A stretch of DNA of 64,000 nucleotides from Streptomyces sp. P3 (GTDB lineage Bacteria; Actinomycetota; Actinomycetes; Streptomycetales; Streptomycetaceae), in contig NZ_CP028369.1 in the NCBI RefSeq assembly GCF_003032475.1, forward strand, positions 930,001 through 994,000, written 5' to 3'. The notes below the pieces were generated by a model that saw only the letters and a list, made by a program, of their open reading frames with translations, had not been told where the DNA came from and searched no databases. This document shows, in pieces, positions 48,597 through 57,703 of the stretch; position 1 is the first letter of the stretch, and each line of letters begins with the position of its first letter. The position numbers were made by a program, and so were the translations under genes.

Positions 48597-49967
48597 CTAG
48601 GGCGACGACTGTCCTGGCGGGGTGACCCGGCCCTCGTCGGTCCCCGGTTCCGGCTCCCGTGTCGGCCGCGCGGCCGAGACGGGAGCCACGCCCGAGGCCG
48701 TCGCTCCTCTCGGCCGGGGAGCGTGCCGCAGAGCCGGTTCCCTGGAGTAGGCGTGCAGATAGCCCACCACCGTGTTCGTGACGGCCACCAGGGGCACGGC
48801 CACGATCGCGCCGCCGATTCCCGCGATCATGCCGCCCGCCGCGACGGACAGGACCACCGCCAGCGGGTGGACGCGCACCGCGCGGCCGAGGATGAACGGC
48901 TGGAGGATGTGCCCCTCGATCTGCTGGACCGCCAGCACCACGGCCAGGGTCATCACCGCCGTGAACACGCCCTGGGTGACCAGCGCGACCACGACCGCCA
49001 GCGCGCCGGACGCGACCGCGCCGACGAGCGGGATGAACGAGAACAGGAAGATGAAGACGGCGAGCGGGACGGCCATCGGCACGTTGAGGAAGTAGATGCC
49101 CAGGCCGATGAAGATGGCGTCGATCAACGCGACGATCACCGTGCCGCGCACATACGCCGTGAGCGTCGCCCAGGCCCGCGGACCGGCGCCCGCCACGCCC
49201 GGCCGGGCCGCCGCCGGGACCAGCTTGAGGGTCCACTCCCAGATGCGCTTGCCGTCGTAGAGCAGGAAGAGCGTCGAGAAGAACGCCAGCAGGATGCCGG
49301 TCAGCGCCTCCACCACGACGGTCACACCCTCCAGGCCCGCCGAGGTGATCGAGTCCGTGTTGTCGCCGATCGCGTCCCGCAGGTTCTTCGCGATGCCGTT
49401 GATCTGCTTGTCGGTGACGTGGAAGGGGCTGTTGAGCAGCCAGCGGCGCAGATCGTCGATGCCGTCCTGGACCTGGTCGGAGAGGTTGTCGATGTTCGCC
49501 ATGACCTGCCAGGTCACGAACCAGCCCATCAGGCCGATGACGACGAACCCGAGGATCGCCGTCAGCGCGGTGGCCGCGCCCTGAGGCACCCCTGCCCGCT
49601 TCAGCCGGGCCACGGTGGGCTGCAGCAGCGCCGTGAGGAGCAGCGAGACCACGAAGGCCATCACGACCAGCTGGATCGCGGTGATGACCTTCATCAGCAC
49701 CCAGACGGTCCCCGCGAGCACCAGCAGGCGCCAGCCGGCCTCGGCGGCCACCCGGACCCCCCACGGCACGGCCTGTGCGGGATCGGGGCGCGGGGCGGGC
49801 TCGAGCGGCTCCGGGTACTCCTCGGGGGACGGCGCCAGGTCGGGCGACGTCACCTCCCGCTCGGCCGCGCCCTCCCGTTCGACCTCGGCGCGTCGTTCGT
49901 CGAGCCGCTCGCTCATCTCGCTGAGGCCGGCGCCGAGCCGGCCGAGCCACCGTGGCACTCTCGACAT
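48597..49967 (-). CDS. AI-2E transporter family permease (PerM-like)
   Basis: 456 residues from ATG 49967 with GGAAGAGGACGG upstream. Family features: RLLVLAGTVWVLMKVITAIQ, a soluble middle part, LAFFSTLFLLYDGKRIWEW, YVRGTVIVALIDAIFIGLGI, PLAVFIFLFSFIPLVGAV and VQQIEGHILQPFILGRAVR. Eight or so membrane segments. These permeases are annotated as AI-2 or Na+/H+ exporters but function varies. Acidic/Pro-rich N-terminus. Confidence 0.92.
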   Translation of the reverse strand: MSRVPRWLGRLGAGLSEMSERLDERRAEVEREGAAEREVTSPDLAPSPEEYPEPLEPAPRPDPAQAVPWGVRVAAEAGWRLLVLAGTVWVLMKVITAIQLVVMAFVVSLLLTALLQPTVARLKRAGVPQGAATALTAILGFVVIGLMGWFVTWQVMANIDNLSDQVQDGIDDLRRWLLNSPFHVTDKQINGIAKNLRDAIGDNTDSITSAGLEGVTVVVEALTGILLAFFSTLFLLYDGKRIWEWTLKLVPAAARPGVAGAGPRAWATLTAYVRGTVIVALIDAIFIGLGIYFLNVPMAVPLAVFIFLFSFIPLVGAVASGALAVVVALVTQGVFTAVMTLAVVLAVQQIEGHILQPFILGRAVRVHPLAVVLSVAAGGMIAGIGGAIVAVPLVAVTNTVVGYLHAYSREPALRHAPRPRGATASGVAPVSAARPTREPEPGTDEGRVTPPGQSSP

Positions 49968-50043
49968 GATCCGTCCTCTTCCCCCGTCTCTCCCCACCAC
50001 TCCCCCTGGAGTCGTCGGTCCCGTTGTACGACCGTACAGGGCG

Positions 50044-50077
50044 ACAGCCCCTCCCCCGGTGCACGGGGAGGGGCTGT
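50044..50077. terminator. Hairpin downstream of the first SLT gene
   Basis: 13-bp arms (ACAGCCCCTCCCC and complement) with an 8-nt loop, 135 bp after the SLT stop on the minus strand. Confidence 0.6.
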
Positions 50078-50211
50078 GCGGGACCGGGCTCGGCCGGATC
50101 GTCACACCGGACCGAACGGGCCGTCAGTACGTCCGGGACCGGCCGTCGGTACGGGAGGGACCTGCCCCCGCCGCCGGAGGGAGCGGCCCTCGGCACGGGC
50201 GGAGCAGGCGG

Positions 50212-50940
50212 TCAGTACGAACCGTTGGCCTGCCAGAAGGCCCAGGCGTCGCAGGGGCTGCCGTAGCGCTCGTTCATGTAGTTCAGGCCCCACTTGATCT
50301 GGGTGGCCGGGTTGGTCCGCCAGTCGGCGCCCGCGGACGACATCTTCGACCCGGGATAGGCCTGGACGAGGCCGTACGCGCCCGAAGAGGGGTTGGTTGC
50401 CCGGTAGTTCCACGTGGACTCGTGGTTCACGATGTTGCTGAAGCACTGGAACTGTCCGCCGGGCACCATCTGCTGGGCGATGGCCTTGACCTCGGCGACG
50501 GTGTACGAGGCCTGCTGCGGAAAGTCGTCGGCGCTACCGGTGGCACCGGCCGACGCGCTCTGGGTCCGTGCGGCCGCGCGGTCCTTGGCCTCCTGTGCGG
50601 CCTTCGCCCGGTTCTCGGCCTTCTCGGCGGCTTCCTCGGCGGCCTTCTGCTTGGCCACCGCGTCCTTGGCGGCCTGCTTGCGGGCCGTCTCCTCCGCCGC
50701 CTTGCGCGCGGTGGTGTCCGCCGCGATGGCCTGGACACTCGCCTGGTGCGTCATCGAGTCGGTCTGCACCTGGGCGAGCTGTCCGGCCGGTAAATCGGCG
50801 AGCAGCGTGGAGTCGCCCACCGCCTGGGCGTCGTCGGCGGGCTGCGCGACGCTGCCCTGGGCGACCCCTACGACGGCTCCGACGGTGGTGACTGCGGTCG
50901 CCGACGCCACGGCGAAACCCCTGACCGATATCCGGCTCAC
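50212..50940 (-). CDS. Secreted SLT/lysozyme-like muralytic protein A
   Basis: 242 residues from GTG 50940. Short Arg-rich leader and hydrophobic segment (RISVRGFAVASATAVTTVGA) then Ala at the cleavage region (SVAQPADD), giving a secreted protein. A Lys/Ala/Glu coiled-coil-like stretch (75-120) leads to the SLT-like domain (FSNIVNHESTWNYRATNPSS with the catalytic Glu, GLVQAYPGSKMSSAGADW, QIKWGLNYMNERYGSPCDAW). Closely related in sequence to the next gene, a tandem duplication. Probably acts on peptidoglycan in spores or septa. Confidence 0.9.
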   Translation of the reverse strand: MSRISVRGFAVASATAVTTVGAVVGVAQGSVAQPADDAQAVGDSTLLADLPAGQLAQVQTDSMTHQASVQAIAADTTARKAAEETARKQAAKDAVAKQKAAEEAAEKAENRAKAAQEAKDRAAARTQSASAGATGSADDFPQQASYTVAEVKAIAQQMVPGGQFQCFSNIVNHESTWNYRATNPSSGAYGLVQAYPGSKMSSAGADWRTNPATQIKWGLNYMNERYGSPCDAWAFWQANGSY

Positions 50941-50984
50941 ACGAATTCCTTCTGCAGTGTCATCGGGTGAAGGGACGACGAACG

Positions 50985-51009
50985 GCCGAGGGCCGCGCGG
51001 GCCCTCGGC
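50985..51009. terminator. Hairpin between the two SLT genes
   Basis: GCCGAGGGCC with GGCCCTCGGC around GCGCG (10-bp perfect stem), between the SLT genes, allowing independent expression. Confidence 0.7.
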
Positions 51010-51079
51010 TGAGTCGTTCGGTACCGGTCGCCGGCCCAGGTCGTGTCCGCGAAGCGGCGTCGGCTGCCCACAGGGCTGC

Positions 51080-51754
51080 CTAGTACCAGTGGTTGGCCTG
51101 CCAGAACGACCACGCCTCACAGGGACTGCCGTACCGGCTGTCCATGTAGTTGAGGCCCCACTTGATCTGGGTGGCCGGGTTGCTCTGCCAGTCGGAGCCG
51201 GCGGACGCGTACTTGCCGGCGGGCAGCGCCTGGAAGAGGCCGTAGGCGCCGGAGGAGGCGTTGACCGCGTGGTAGTTCCAGCTGGACTCGTGGTCCACGA
51301 TGTTGCTGAAGCACTGGAACTGGCCGCTCGGCACCATCTGCGCCGCCATGGCCTGGATCTGCGCGATGCTGTACGAGCCCTGGATCGGGAAGTCGCCCGC
51401 GCTGCGGCTGGCCTTGGCCTTGGCCTCCGCGCGGTCCTTGGCGGCCTTCTCGGCGGCCTTCTTCTTCGCGACAGCCGTCTCGGCCGCGGCCTTGCGAGCA
51501 GCTTCCTCGGCATCCTTCTTCGCGCCCTCGTCAGCGGCGATGGCCTGGTAACTGGCCTGCTGCGTGAGGGACGCCGTCTGCACCTGGGCCTGCTGGCCCA
51601 CGGGAATGTCGGCGAGGAGCGTCGCGTCGCTTGCCGTCGCATCTGCGTCGTTGGCCTGCGCGACGCTGCCCGAGGCAACGCCGACGACGCTTCCGACAGC
51701 GGTGACCGCCGTGGCCGAGGCCACTGCGAGTCCCCGGACCGAGATCCGGCTCAC
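51080..51754 (-). CDS. Secreted SLT/lysozyme-like muralytic protein B
   Basis: 224 residues from GTG 51754. Same plan as the neighbour: signal region RISVRGLAVASATAVTAVGS, helical Lys/Ala-rich middle (EEAARKAAAETAVAKKKAAE), SLT-like end (FSNIVDHESSWNYHAVNASS, GLFQALPAGKYASAGSDW, QIKWGLNYMDSRYGSPCEAW). It carries its own upstream region of over 400 bp, whereas the duplicate at 50212 has only about 140 bp. Likely cell-wall hydrolase used during growth resumption or differentiation. Confidence 0.9.
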   Translation of the reverse strand: MSRISVRGLAVASATAVTAVGSVVGVASGSVAQANDADATASDATLLADIPVGQQAQVQTASLTQQASYQAIAADEGAKKDAEEAARKAAAETAVAKKKAAEKAAKDRAEAKAKASRSAGDFPIQGSYSIAQIQAMAAQMVPSGQFQCFSNIVDHESSWNYHAVNASSGAYGLFQALPAGKYASAGSDWQSNPATQIKWGLNYMDSRYGSPCEAWSFWQANHWY

Positions 51755-52175
51755 ACGGTTTTCCTTCCAGCGTCGCCCGCTTCGGTGACCCTGGCGGACG
51801 CAATCGTGCCCTTGTCGCTGGTCTCCGAACTGCGGGGTCACAGGAGACACGGGCCCGGTGGGCAACTCCCGGTGCGGGAGCGCCGCGTGGTGCACGGGCG
51901 GCATACGACGGTCGGTATGGAGTTGACGGTGATGCTCAAGCGGTGCCGTACTGCTGGGGGCACAGGTGTGTCGCATGCGGGGCCTGACAGGACTGAGACT
52001 TTGCCGTAACCAGACCGCGTGAGGCAATTCCGGGTTACGTGTGAAAGCTCACACCCTTCGGGACCCAGGGGATTTCTCGAAACCCCCACATACGCCGGCG
52101 CCGCCCGGCTAGGCTCACTGCCTTTGCCGGACGGCGCCGACCACCCTCTCACCCCGATATCCCGGGGCAGCTCTT
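51755..52175 (-). promoter_or_regulatory. Long leader/promoter region of the SLT B gene
   Basis: 421 bp with no gene. It contains a perfect inverted repeat at 52039-52054 (GTGTGA/TCACAC around 4 bp) and AT-rich stretches further upstream. Cell-wall-hydrolase genes of Streptomyces can carry c-di-AMP riboswitches; I looked for that consensus here and did not find it convincingly, so the element is left unassigned. Confidence 0.45.
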
Positions 52176-53501
52176 TCAGATCTGGCCGTCCTCCAGCATT
52201 TCGGTCACCAGCGCAGCGATCTGGGACCTTTCGGACCGGTTCAGCGTGACGTGGGCGAAGAGCGGGTGCCCCTTCAGTTTCTCGACGACGGCGACCACAC
52301 CGTCGTAACGGCCGACTCGCAGATTGTCCCTTTGCGCCACATCGTGGGTCAGAACGACCCGGGAATTCGCGCCGATCCGGGACAGAACCGTGAGCAGTAC
52401 GTTCCGTTCGAGCGACTGCGCCTCGTCGACGATCACGAAGGCGTCGTGGAGGGAACGTCCCCGGATGTGGGTCAGGGGCAGGACCTCCAGCATCCCGCGT
52501 GCGGTGACCTCCTCGATGACGTCGCGGCTGGTGACCGCGGACAGCGTGTCGAAGACCGCCTGCGCCCAGGGGCCCATCTTGTCGGCCTCGGACCCGGGCA
52601 GATAGCCCAGCTCCTGTCCGCCCACCGCGTACAGCGGCCGGAAGACCATCACCTTCTGGTGCTGACGGCGCTCCAGGACCGCCTCGAGGCCCGCGCAGAG
52701 CGCGAGCGCGGACTTGCCGGTGCCGGCCCGGCCGCCCATGGACAGGATCCCGACGTCCGGGTCGAGCAGCAGATCGAGCGCGATGCGCTGTTCGGCGCTG
52801 CGGCCCTTGATGCCGAAGGCCTCGCGGTCGCCGCGCACGAGGCGGACGTCGCCGTCGGCGGTGACCCGGCCCAGCGCCTTGCCCCGCTCCGACTGGATGG
52901 TCAGACCGGTGTGCACGGGCAGACCCGCGACCTCGGGCACGTGGATGTGCCCCACCTCGAAGAGGATGTCCACCTGCTCCCCGGACAGGGTCAGTTCGGA
53001 CATTCCGGTCCAACCGGAGGACCCCGTGATGGCGAGTTCGGCGCGGTACTCCTCGGCGAGGAGACCGACCGAGGACGCCTTGATCCTGAGCGGCAGGTCC
53101 TTCGACACGACGGTGACGTCGAATCCCTCGGCCTGCAGGTTGCGGGCGACCGCGAGGATGCGGGAGTCGTTGTCCCCCAGGCGGTAGCCGGTCGGCAGCA
53201 CACTGGGGTCCGAGTGGTTGAGCTCGACACGGACGGTGCCGCCGAGTTCCCCGATCGGGATGGGGGCGTCGAGGCGACCGAACTTCACCCGGTAGTCGTC
53301 CAGCAGGCGCAGCGCCTGCCGGGCGAAGTAGCCGAGTTCCGGATGGTGCCGCTTGGCCTCCAGCTCCGTGACCACGACGATGGGGAGCACGACTTCGTGC
53401 TCGTCGAAACGGGTCAGGGCGTTCGGGTCGGCCAGCAGGACGCTGGTGTCGAGAACATAGGTGCGCCGGTCTGGCATACGGCGCTTTGTGCTGGTCACCA
53501 C
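52176..53501 (-). CDS. PhoH2 (PIN domain + PhoH ATPase)
   Basis: 441 residues. N-terminal PIN domain ([20 protein letters not shown] with the catalytic Asp, [32 protein letters not shown]) and C-terminal PhoH helicase-like ATPase ([20 protein letters not shown]alker [21 protein letters not shown]alker B). PhoH2 proteins are RNA-degrading helicase-nucleases. Start taken at GTG 53501; an internal ATG lies at 53477 and no Shine-Dalgarno separates them. Confidence 0.95.
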   Translation of the reverse strand: MVTSTKRRMPDRRTYVLDTSVLLADPNALTRFDEHEVVLPIVVVTELEAKRHHPELGYFARQALRLLDDYRVKFGRLDAPIPIGELGGTVRVELNHSDPSVLPTGYRLGDNDSRILAVARNLQAEGFDVTVVSKDLPLRIKASSVGLLAEEYRAELAITGSSGWTGMSELTLSGEQVDILFEVGHIHVPEVAGLPVHTGLTIQSERGKALGRVTADGDVRLVRGDREAFGIKGRSAEQRIALDLLLDPDVGILSMGGRAGTGKSALALCAGLEAVLERRQHQKVMVFRPLYAVGGQELGYLPGSEADKMGPWAQAVFDTLSAVTSRDVIEEVTARGMLEVLPLTHIRGRSLHDAFVIVDEAQSLERNVLLTVLSRIGANSRVVLTHDVAQRDNLRVGRYDGVVAVVEKLKGHPLFAHVTLNRSERSQIAALVTEMLEDGQI

Positions 53502-53730
53502 GGAAGGACGTACCCCCTCGGATGAGGTCGGGGAGCGACGGAGCGGAGCTGGACCGGTCGTCGGCCGCTGTGCACGGGCCGAGAACCGGCCCCCCGCTGC
53601 TTCTTCCGTGCCGTGACCGCACGGTCGGGCTGGTGCAAAGGGCCTCCCGGGCGGACGGCCCCGTGCCGTCCGCTGAGATCCGACACCCGTGGTTCGGGTG
53701 TCGACCTGCTTGGCTTATGCCCTCGAAAAC

Positions 53731-53760
53731 GCGCCGTCATGCCACGGCATATGACGGCGC
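53731..53760 (-). terminator. Terminator of the isoprenyl transferase gene
   Basis: GCGCCGTCAT pairs with ATGACGGCGC; on the minus strand it is followed by GTTTTCG. It lies 77 bp beyond the stop at 53838. Confidence 0.6.
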
Positions 53761-53837
53761 GCCGGTGAACTCCTCGTTACTTCCGCCCCGGAAAGGGGTA
53801 GATGAGCGGCCCCTGAGGGGCGCACGCGTCCTGCGGT

Positions 53838-54611
53838 TCAGCCGCCGTAGCGACGGTGGCGGGCCGCGTAGTCGCGCAGGGCGCGCAGGAAGTCCACCTT
53901 GCGGAAGGCCGGCCAGAAGACCTCGCAGAAGTAGTACTCCGCATGGGCCGTCTGCCACAGCATGAATCCGGACAGCCGCTGCTCGCCGCTGGTGCGGATC
54001 ACGAGGTCGGGGTCGGGCTGGGCGCCGGTGTAGAGGTGGCGGCTGATCAGGTCCACGCTGACGGAGTCGGCGAGTTCCTCCATCGAGGTGCCCCGGTCCG
54101 CCGCGTCCACGATCATCGAGCGCACGGCGTCGGCGATCTCCTGGCGGCCGCCGTAGCCGATGGCGACGTTGACCAGTATCCCGTCGACGTGGGCGGTGGA
54201 GTCCTCGGCCTCCTTCAGTGCGGTCTGCACATGGGAGGGGAGGATGTCGGGTGTGCCGACGTGGTGGACACGCCAGCGGCCGTCGGCGGCGAGTGTGCGC
54301 ACGACGTCCTCGATGATGCCGAGGAGCGGGACGAGTTCTTCCTGGGGGCGGTCGAGGTTGTCCGTCGACAGCAGCCAGAGGGTGACGACTTCGACGTCCG
54401 TCTCGGTGCACCAGCCGAGGAACTCCTCGATCTTGTCCGCACCGGCCCGGTGGCCGTGCTCGGTCGTGGAACCGGAGGCCTTCGCCCAGCGTCGGTTGCC
54501 GTCCATGATGACGCCGATGTGCTTGGGCACCTGAGCGTGGTCCAGGTGGCCTTCCACCCGGCGTGCGTACAGCCTGACCAGAAGGCCGCGCAGCTTGTCG
54601 CGCAGGTTCAC
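53838..54611 (-). CDS. uppS: Isoprenyl transferase (undecaprenyl diphosphate synthase type)
   Basis: 257 residues from GTG 54611 with GGAGGGG upstream. KHIGVIMDGNRRWAKASGST carries the catalytic Asp; DVEVVTLWLLSTDNLDRPQE, RTSGEQRLSGFMLWQTAHAE and YYFCEVFWPAFRKVDF complete the cis-prenyltransferase motifs. Makes the C55 lipid carrier used by the polysaccharide genes at the start of the window, although they are not linked transcriptionally. Streptomyces usually has more than one such enzyme, so the chain length is not certain. Confidence 0.94.
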   Translation of the reverse strand: MNLRDKLRGLLVRLYARRVEGHLDHAQVPKHIGVIMDGNRRWAKASGSTTEHGHRAGADKIEEFLGWCTETDVEVVTLWLLSTDNLDRPQEELVPLLGIIEDVVRTLAADGRWRVHHVGTPDILPSHVQTALKEAEDSTAHVDGILVNVAIGYGGRQEIADAVRSMIVDAADRGTSMEELADSVSVDLISRHLYTGAQPDPDLVIRTSGEQRLSGFMLWQTAHAEYYFCEVFWPAFRKVDFLRALRDYAARHRRYGG

Positions 54612-54679
54612 GTGATTGTCAGCCCCTCCGAACGGTGCGGTCCCCGCGGGGCGCAGCCTACCCCTGTGCGGACTTGGGC

Positions 54680-54722
54680 AAAAAAACGGGCCGGTCCGTG
54701 GGGGGGGAGACGGACCGGCCCG
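54680..54722 (-). terminator. Rho-independent terminator before uppS
   Basis: Perfect 12-bp stem (CGGGCCGGTCCG / CGGACCGGCCCG) with a 12-nt loop; on the minus strand the stem is followed by TTTTTT. It insulates uppS from upstream minus-strand transcription. Confidence 0.8.
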
Positions 54723-54958
54723 AGGGGGGGTTTCCACCATAACCCTTCGTGAGTGCTGCTGCGCGCATCGGCGCACCACAACTACTCTCCGCAGTCGTGC
54801 GGCGACGCGGTGGTGACCGTTTCCGCCGTCGATCATGGGCGACTCATGGCCGGAATGGAGCGGATTCCCAGGGAAATTCGGCCGTTCACCGATGGAAGTC
54901 GGGGTTCCGGGGCGGATTCAACACGTCCGGACATCCGCCCACACATCCCCCCGACGGG

Positions 54959-55045
54959 TTAACCCCGAGGCGAACCCCATCTTGACGCGGGCGTCACCGC
55001 GCAGCCCCCTCCGCTGCGCGGTGACGTCCACGCAGCTTTGCTCAC
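54959..55045 (-). CDS. Possible 28-residue peptide
   Basis: GTG 55045 to TAA 54959, with GGAGG 8 nt before the start. The product is basic and Ser/Gly-rich (begins SKAAWTSPRSGGG). The 14-bp hairpin at 54992-55026 lies inside it, so the reading may be a leader peptide over an attenuator-like stem, or chance. The rest of 54612-55359 shows no gene. Confidence 0.3.
   Translation of the reverse strand: MSKAAWTSPRSGGGCAVTPASRWGSPRG
54992..55026. terminator. 14-bp hairpin downstream of the methyltransferase
   Basis: CGTCACCGCGCAGC and its exact complement around a 7-nt loop, roughly 330 bp after the methyltransferase stop. No U-tract on either strand. Confidence 0.5.
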
Positions 55046-55359
55046 GCGAATTGCCTCCGCTAGAACTTACGCGAGGGCGACGACGGACCGGAACCGATCG
55101 CGATAACGATGTGGAAACTCCGTGAAGGCCATGGCCGGGCCCGAACGCCCCGCAACGACGATTCCCGGCCGACGCGACCACGCGCGTGCCGACGGCCGGG
55201 TGGCGGGCCTGCGGGCCCGCGGGTCTGCGGGCCCGGCGGCGGGCCCACGAGCGGGTGACGGCGGCGGGGCCATGGGCGAGGGCGACGACGGCGGGGCCAC
55301 GGGCGAGTGGCAGCAGCGAGCCCGCACCCGAGTCGTGGGCCTGCGCCCGGATGACGGGC

Positions 55360-56328
55360 CTACGGTCGGCGGGCCTCGACGAGGTGGCGGGTGCTGTGCG
55401 CCACGAAGGAGCCGTCGGCCACGATCTGCTCGTGCAGTTCGCGGAGCCGGGGCCGGTAGGCCGCCACCGTGAAGCCCGGGACCATCCACACGACCTTGCG
55501 CAGGAAGTGCACGACGGCCGCGATGTCGTGGAACTCGACGCGCAGCCGTTCCGCCCGCACGTCGACGATCTCCAGGCCCGCCGCCTCCGCGTCGGCACGC
55601 TCACGGTCGGGGTGGCGGTTGCTGCTCACGGCCTCCGGCTGCGGCCCGAGGAAGTACTCGACGAGCTCGAAGACGCTGCGGGGGCCCACGTGTTGGGCGA
55701 AGTAGGTCCCGCCGGGCCGCAGCACGCGGACGATCTCGTGCCAGGCGGGCCGCACCGGGTGCCTGCTGCTGACGAGGTCGAAGGCGGCGTCCGCGAAGGG
55801 CAGCGGGGCGTCCTCCGGGCACGCGACGACCGCGATACCGCGCGGCCTCAGCAGCGCTGTGGCCTTGGCGGCGTTCGCCGGCCACCCCTCGGTCGCGACG
55901 GTGAGGACGGGGGCGTCGGGCGCGGCCCGCTCCAGAGCGAAGTCCAGCACCTCCCCGCCCCCCGTCTGCACGTCGAGCGCGGCGTGCGCGCCCGCCAGCC
56001 GCCCGGCCAGCGACAGCGCGTACCCCCAGGAGGGCCGCGCCTCGGTCGCCCGCCCCTCGAACCAGGAGAAGTCCCAGCCCTCGGTGGGGACGGCGGCCCC
56101 CTCGGCCACCAAATCCTCGAAGGCGGTATCGCCGTCCGGGCCGTCGCGCTTGTCGTCCTTCATGAAGGGATCGTCGCAGAGAGCCGGGTCGAGCGCCGGT
56201 GAGTTTCCCGCGCGGCCCGGACGCCCACCCGGCCACTCATCTCCCTCGTCTCCCCCTTCGCCTTCGTCTCCCCCTTCTCCTTCGTCTCCCCCTTCTCCTT
56301 CGTCTCCCCCTTCTCCTTCCTTTCCCAT
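55360..56328 (-). CDS. Class I SAM-dependent methyltransferase
   Basis: 322 residues from ATG 56328 with GAGGCAGAT upstream. The N-terminus is an acidic repeat (EGEGGD units, about residues 3-31) coded by an 18-bp minisatellite; the methyltransferase follows, with LDVQTGGGEVLDFAL (motif I), GWPANAAKATALLRPRG and LPFADAAFDLVSSRHPVRPA (motif II). An alternative start at ATG 56163 would remove the acidic tail but has no Shine-Dalgarno. Substrate unknown. The DUF192 gene precedes it on the same strand. Confidence 0.85.
   Translation of the reverse strand: MGKEGEGGDEGEGGDEGEGGDEGEGGDEGDEWPGGRPGRAGNSPALDPALCDDPFMKDDKRDGPDGDTAFEDLVAEGAAVPTEGWDFSWFEGRATEARPSWGYALSLAGRLAGAHAALDVQTGGGEVLDFALERAAPDAPVLTVATEGWPANAAKATALLRPRGIAVVACPEDAPLPFADAAFDLVSSRHPVRPAWHEIVRVLRPGGTYFAQHVGPRSVFELVEYFLGPQPEAVSSNRHPDRERADAEAAGLEIVDVRAERLRVEFHDIAAVVHFLRKVVWMVPGFTVAAYRPRLRELHEQIVADGSFVAHSTRHLVEARRP
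56246..56317. repeat. Four 18-bp minisatellite units
   Basis: TCGTCTCCCCCTTCTCCT repeated four times (first unit with one change). Translated in the minus strand it gives repeating acidic residues at the methyltransferase N-terminus. 18 bp keeps the frame, so length variation would add or remove six residues without frameshift. Confidence 0.9.
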
Positions 56329-56335
56329 ATCTGCC

Positions 56336-56725
56336 TCATCCGTCGGCGGCCCGCCTGGTTTCGTCCACCTCGACCGTGACCCGCGCGCCCGCCTGGACGC
56401 CCCACCCCGCCATGGCCCCGGCCGCCGCCTCCAGCACGTGCCGGGCGCGCAGCCGCGGCAGGCCCAGGCGGCCGGGGCGCATGGTGCGGACGGCGAGGAC
56501 GGTGAGGTCGCCGGTCAGGTAGGCCACGTCGATGGGGATGCGCATGCGGAACGTGTGGATGCCGGAGGCCGGGGAGAGCAGCAGCGCGCCGTCGACGGCG
56601 TCCCGCCCCAGCAGGCCCCTGGTGCGCGCCCGGTAGGAGGCGGCGACCTCCAGCGGGACGACCGCGGCGGCCCCGCCGCCCCCGTGCACCGTCAACCGGC
56701 CCCGCCCGTCGTGCCAGCGCCTCAT
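56336..56725 (-). CDS. DUF192 protein
   Basis: 129 residues from ATG 56725. The DUF192 core is GLLGRDAVDGALLLSPASGI and HTFRMRIPIDVAYLTGDLTV, with GRLGLPRLRARHVLEAAAGA after it. DUF192 proteins are small, mostly exported or metal-related domains of unknown function. Seven bp separate it from the methyltransferase gene, so the two are co-transcribed. Confidence 0.8.
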   Translation of the reverse strand: MRRWHDGRGRLTVHGGGGAAAVVPLEVAASYRARTRGLLGRDAVDGALLLSPASGIHTFRMRIPIDVAYLTGDLTVLAVRTMRPGRLGLPRLRARHVLEAAAGAMAGWGVQAGARVTVEVDETRRAADG

Positions 56726-56802
56726 GTCCCACCTTTCGCGTCCCCCAGGGCCTACCCTTCCGACCGTCCGCCGAGTCCGTCCGTGGTCCAGCGAGGTGCG
56801 TG

Positions 56803-57411
56803 ATGCGCAAGATCGTCCTGATGATGTCGGTGTCCCTCGACGGGTACATCGAAGGCCCCGGCCACGACATCTCCTGGCATCGCGTCGACGAGGAACTCCA
56901 CCGGCACATGAACGACGTCGTCCGCGGGCTGGGCGGCCTGCTCTCCGGGCGGATCACCCACGAGCTCATGGCCGGCTTCTGGCCCACCTTCGACTCCGGC
57001 CCCGACGTCGATCCCGACGGGGCCATGGCCGAGTTCGCCGGCATCTGGCGGGAGATCCCGAAGTACGTGTACTCCCGGACCCTGCAGCACGCCGACTGGA
57101 ACACGGTGATCGTGCGGGAGGTCGTGCCCGACGAGGTCCGCGCCCTCTCCCGGCAGCCGGGCGGGGACCTGGGGCTCGGCGGGGCCGACCTCGCCGCGGC
57201 CTTCCTGGACCACGACCTCGTCGACGAGATCCGCCTGTATGTGCACCCCGTGCTCATCGGACGCGGCAAACCCCTGTTCCCCCACCGCGACGCCCTGACG
57301 CCCCTCACCCTGGTCGAGTCCCACACGTTCGGCAACGGAGTCGTCCTGCTGCACTACCAGCGGGCAAGTGAAGAGGGCGAGCAGACGGACGGGGAAACAC
57401 CGCCCGCATGA
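56803..57411 (+). CDS. RibD C-terminal-like reductase (dihydrofolate reductase fold)
   Basis: 202 residues from ATG 56803 (a GTG lies 3 bp earlier). IVLMMSVSLDGYIEGPGHDI, GLGGLLSGRITHELMAGFWP, GADLAAAFLDHDLVDEIRLY and VHPVLIGRGKPLFPH are the RibD-C/DHFR-like NADPH-binding motifs. Reduces a pteridine-type or similar substrate. Convergent with the small-protein genes. Confidence 0.88.
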   Translation: MRKIVLMMSVSLDGYIEGPGHDISWHRVDEELHRHMNDVVRGLGGLLSGRITHELMAGFWPTFDSGPDVDPDGAMAEFAGIWREIPKYVYSRTLQHADWNTVIVREVVPDEVRALSRQPGGDLGLGGADLAAAFLDHDLVDEIRLYVHPVLIGRGKPLFPHRDALTPLTLVESHTFGNGVVLLHYQRASEEGEQTDGETPPA

Positions 57412-57443
57412 CGCCGAACGCTGCTTTCCACTCCCGGCCGTGA

Positions 57444-57471
57444 CGGCCCGTCGGCGCGCTCCGACGGGCCG
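57444..57471. terminator. Terminator hairpin
   Basis: CGGCCCGTCGG / CCGACGGGCCG, an 11-bp stem with a 6-nt loop in the short gap between convergent genes. Confidence 0.75.
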
Positions 57472-57481
57472 CCGCGCTCAC

Positions 57482-57703
57482 TCAGGCTTTGCCGCTCGGC
57501 GGGTGGGTGTACGCAAGAGGGACGGAAAGGACGTCGGGCTCCGGCGGGTAGTGCGCGGCGCACGTCCGGCACGCGTAGACCACGAAACCGGGCCCCGAGT
57601 TCTGGTGGACGATTCCGACCACGACCGGCGTATCGGTGGTCACCTCGCAGCGCACGCACATCCGCACCGGCGGGCGGGGAGTCCAGTCCCCCGCCCCGAT
57701 CAC
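57482..57703 (-). CDS. Small zinc-ribbon-like Streptomyces protein
   Basis: 73 residues from ATG 57703. Two CxxC pairs: RMCVRCEVTTDT and YACRTCAAHYPPE, an arrangement for one zinc. Overlaps the next gene by ATGA. Typical of small proteins next to GntR regulators in Streptomyces; function unknown. Confidence 0.75.
   Translation of the reverse strand: MIGAGDWTPRPPVRMCVRCEVTTDTPVVVGIVHQNSGPGFVVYACRTCAAHYPPEPDVLSVPLAYTHPPSGKA

Noticed and set aside
51755..52175. c-di-AMP (ydaO-type) riboswitch before the SLT B gene
   Set aside because: Such switches precede Streptomyces wall-hydrolase genes, but the conserved core segments are not recognisable here, so no riboswitch was called.
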